A stretch of 64,000 nucleotides of DNA from Lithospermum erythrorhizon (lineage: Eukaryota; Streptophyta; Magnoliopsida; Boraginales; Boraginaceae), in NCBI GenBank assembly GCA_019722365.1, contig JADFUC010000954.1:1984001-2048000 (forward strand), in the 5' to 3' direction. Each line of letters begins with the position of its first letter. Position 1 is the stretch's first letter. This document shows, piece after piece, positions 60,613 to 64,000 of the stretch. Under the pieces are notes generated by a model. That model was given only the letters and a program-made list of their open reading frames with translations. It made no database searches and was not told where the DNA came from. The position numbers and the translations under genes were made by a program.

Positions 60613-63600
60613 TCAATGAACAACATTATTTTGGAGCAATTGGAGAAGAGATGGTTTGCTCTGAGATTTTAACTTCTCATCAAAAGAGACTTTCTTTTCT
60701 ACTCGAGCTCCCTGCATTCAACAAAAGGAATGTTAATTATACTTTTGATATTACTCAAATAAAAGACCTTATTTGAAACTTTGAGAGACAATAATGAAAA
60801 GAGATCATCAATAAATTATAAGAACACATATCATAATTATATTTATAAGGAAACATAGGGCATAATTGAACCAAAAAAAAATAGGTACAGAAAATAAAGA
60901 GTTAATTTCATAAGGGGCACTGGGGCAGCCTTGACATCACAACTATGACACAAAGGACAAGGGACAAGGTAATTGTTTTTGAAGAATAAGACGTAGTTCA
61001 TTTAAAGTGAGACTACAACATAACAATACAACATGCCTCAATACCTCTAAATAACCTAGCAGGGTAGGGGGGAAAGGGGTAGGATTGTACTCAACTTACC
61101 CCTGTGATTACAGGGAAATGAGACGAGATAATGAATTTAATACAAAGTAGAATATTGCGAAGTACACTGAGATAATTAATGTACCTTTCGCTTGTCAATT
61201 TCATCCTCTATGGCCAAACTGCTCATGTCCTTTAACAAGAGGGATGAAACTGGTAGAAGCCTCCTGAAAAGTAAAAAGAAAGTAGATAATGATTTATTTT
61301 TAGGAAGAATACTGCTAGCATCATGAATGGAGAACCAGGAAAGCAACATCCAAACCTTTTCGGTTTTGAAAAATTCTGAGAATCCTTAGTCAGAGATGAC
61401 ATTCCTACTGCCATAGACACATTGTTGTGATCACATTCTTGACTGCATGTTGTAGCTTTTGTTGATGTACCAGTATCTGATGGTATCGAACTCTCATGTA
61501 TCTGCAAAAAGGCAAATCTATATTATCCATGCGTATTCAATTCTGAAAAGTTAGTGTATTTTTTTTTACCCATAAGGCAAGAACATGATTGACTATGACT
61601 ACCCACAAACAAACCAGATAAGATGTTTATGGTGGTTTCAACAAGTCTGGAATGTTGGATAGAAAAGAGAAGATATAGTAAAAAAAAGAATTATCAATAA
61701 TAAAAAAGTTCGAAATTTGGTACTAGTAAAGGCTCGACGATCAACAAAAGAGAAATTAAAAAGAGAAGGAAGCTGAAACTGCAATATATTTCTAGAGAAA
61801 GACTTAAGATTTTAACATAGCTAACAACAACCTAAATGGACTAGCTATGGTGACTAAGAGAAAAACTAACATTTAAACATAGCAAGTAACGACCTATATG
61901 GACTGGACATGGTGAGGAATCCCATGTCAACCATAATTGACTGATCATAACAAGGAATCTCAGAAATACAGAATCCATAGACAGTCATGAAGTATAATAG
62001 TCCTCATAATGCTCAACAGTGCAAATCAATTGACTTGCTAATGTTGATTGGCAAGTTTCTAAAATGACTTTTGCTTGTAGAAAGAAGAGATAACATTTAA
62101 GCTCTTGAAGGAAAATGAACATTATGAACAGCTTTCCTTTGATGAAAGCAGCGCGAGAAAAATCTTGAAACTATCTCCCATGTATAGAGCGGTAAGCTAA
62201 GGCAATGTAATGGCTGCGTCACACATGAAGATCACATAATTAATTCTTTTGCATTGGGGTGGTGAAACTGCACCAGTAAGATTTACAAACGGACAGTAAA
62301 GTGAAAACATGTAACCCACGCTGTCGTAAACCTTTAAGAGCTAACACATAATAAGGCTAACCTGGATTACCTTCTCTGGTTGTTTGACCTTTGTCAGTAA
62401 AGATCTGTCTGTTGTTGAATTTAAGGACTGAGAAGAGCTGACTGGTGACTCCTGATTTGATGAGTATGTGAGATGCTGCACTTCTTCAAGTGAGGATAAT
62501 ATCTCTGTGTTGGAGTCGGACAATGGAGCAGCACTCTCTGAAGATAGTAAGGCAGAAAACTAAGCATAAGAACATAATATAAATTTATTATCTTAAACAT
62601 CCTCTTTGAAGTTTGAACATTTCAATTGAATAGCTTGTCTGAATGATGAGCAAAGGAGGAGGTATTATTACTAAACATTTAGTGCAGAAAATAATCTTAA
62701 GCTGCACAAGTAAGCACATCTGGAAATAAGCATCTGCTATTTACCAAAGTTTAAAGCCATCATATGAGCACCTAGCTAAAAGACATTTAACGAAAAAGGA
62801 TACTATTCACCAATGATTAGAATATTTATGATTGGATAGCTTGTACTCCCTCAACTTCACCGACCAATGCACTATTTAAATAATCAAAAAGTGCAACCTG
62901 GTGCATGAAGCTTTTGTTGCATAAAGTCCACAAAAGTGGGCACAAAATGTTAAAACAAGTTGTTTGTCCTTCAAGACATTTAGCATGGAATAAACCCTAA
63001 GATATTTAAAGGGTAAACATATATTTGGAGAACAGGCAATAACAGAATAACCAAGATGACGTGATCAGCTTCCTTCTAAACATTGTTCCATAACCCATAT
63101 GCATTTTAATAGAACATTAATTATCCTAGTAGGGTCTAGGCAATCAAACCTGTTGTACTCTCAGTCGTTAAATTGCCATCATTATGATGTATATATTCTC
63201 TTCCCACATCTGTTACATTGATTAAATCCTCATTGTAGCCAGAGTTATTAACGTTTGTAAGAGGAAGAACGTCTGAGACTGATGAAATACTAGCTTCTTC
63301 ATCACTGCAATGGTTTCTATTTTCTCCACTGCTATTAGTTTCGGTGGTTTTGTCTAACCCCTTGCAACTTTGAAGGCAAGAATTCATAAGTTTATCACTT
63401 GCTTCATGGTTGGGCCTACAGTCGACATTTTCTGATGAGGCTCCTGCTTGCAGCTTCATATTTCATAGAAAAACAATATTAATAACTGATATAAACAACA
63501 TAATACATGTAACAAAGTATTTACAAAATTCACCTGAGGGCTACACCGCTTTGAGATTTCAACCATAATGTGAGATGGAACACATGCACTGGTACTCTTC

Positions 63601-63778
63601 TCCTAATTATTTATAAGAGAATTTAGTGGATAAGTGGAAGAGGCCCCCAAAGTAAAATCATGTCAATAACAAATGACAAAAGAACCAGGGAAGCAAAGTT
63701 CAATCTTACAAAGGAATCTCGGGCATGCTCAAAGCTGTTTTGAGCAGATCCTTCCATAATAGAAGAGACAGAGCTTGT
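60613..63778 (-). CDS. 3' part of an unidentified Ser/Asn-rich protein gene, 7 exons in window, at least 313 aa
   Basis: Exons on the minus strand are 63778-63710, 63602-63534, 63453-63150, 62537-62362, 61501-61356, 61263-61185 and 60711-60613 (TGA at 60615-60613). All seven join in phase (942 nt), with GT-AG junctions, which is strong support for a real gene. The gene continues beyond the right edge. The product is low in complexity and polar (Ser, Asn, Glu, Thr), likely disordered. It ends with a basic conserved-looking block, PKRRLLPVSSLLLKDM...IEDEIDKRKGARVEKKVSFDE, and SKPSLLQLLQNNVVH. The (K/R)RLLPxSSxLL element faintly recalls the tails of some plant kinesins, but this is from memory and weak. 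A nuclear or microtubule-associated role is only a guess. The acceptor at 63453 has a weak pyrimidine tract; alternatives a few bases away would break phase. Confidence 0.6.
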
Positions 63779-64000
63779 CTATACCCAACATTAACATCAA
63801 TCACAAATATGTAAGATAAGACATCCCAAAATATGTAAGATAAGACATCCCTAAAAATGGTAAAATAACTCAATGAATGTGATGAGATTGTGGAATGATA
63901 GGATACTCTGTTGGCTAATTTTAAGATTGCTACTCTGTTTTTTTGTTTTGCTCAAGATAAAAAGTTGGACCAGTGTGGGATTGATAGGTCTTAATTGAAA

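Noticed and set aside
1..64000. CRISPR arrays, operons, phage-like or toxin-antitoxin systems
   Set aside because: This is plant nuclear DNA with spliced genes; the tandem repeats here lack the short, regular repeat-spacer pattern and no bacterial-type gene clusters are present.

Overview
This is a window of plant nuclear DNA, most likely from a eudicot. It is AT-rich. Genes are split by GT-AG introns, the proteins are plant-type (SKU5-like oxidase, CCT beta, YIF1, Mpv17 family), and transposon relics fill the spaces between genes. The species cannot be fixed from sequence alone.

Layout, left to right. (1) 0.5-5.5 kb: a minus-strand Mpv17/PMP22 membrane protein gene of three exons and, divergent from it, an intronless gene for a 108-residue one-pass membrane/coiled-coil protein. 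(2) 5.5-24.4 kb: no intact gene. It holds a LINE scrap, a dead hAT transposase, a roughly 1.3 kb Mutator-like terminal-inverted-repeat element, an LTR-like segment and a decayed CACTA element with a TNP2 fragment, ending in an (AT)n tract and a CACTA-type terminus. (3) 26.5-31.6 kb: an eight-exon SKU5-similar multicopper-oxidase-like gene that has lost its copper ligands. (4) 32.8-37.9 kb: an eleven-exon gene for chaperonin subunit CCT2, 527 residues. (5) 38.8-42.7 kb: a SINE with perfect target duplications, then YIF1 (four coding exons, 270 residues, plus a probable 5'-UTR intron carrying a MITE). (6) 45.4-48.0 kb: a TruA/PUS1-type tRNA pseudouridine synthase gene whose first exon carries two in-frame stops. 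(7) 48.7-58.9 kb: a foldback element, a CACTA-type terminus and a decayed LTR retrotransposon whose LTR resembles the segment at 16.6-17.9 kb. (8) 60.6-64 kb: the last seven exons of an unidentified minus-strand gene that runs off the window, with a possible orphan terminal exon at 59.9 kb.

The intact genes look like unrelated housekeeping or trafficking genes, not a cluster. What they share is introns loaded with repeats: the Mpv17, CCT2 and synthase genes each hold a separate tandem array in an intron, and one of these arrays duplicates a 5' splice site. I found no convincing undescribed multi-gene system. The most checkable oddities are the broken 5' end of the pseudouridine synthase, the duplicated splice donors, the MITE-end array in CCT2 and the SINE. 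Exon coordinates were read by hand from splice consensus, frame continuity and remembered family sequence; no alignment was run.
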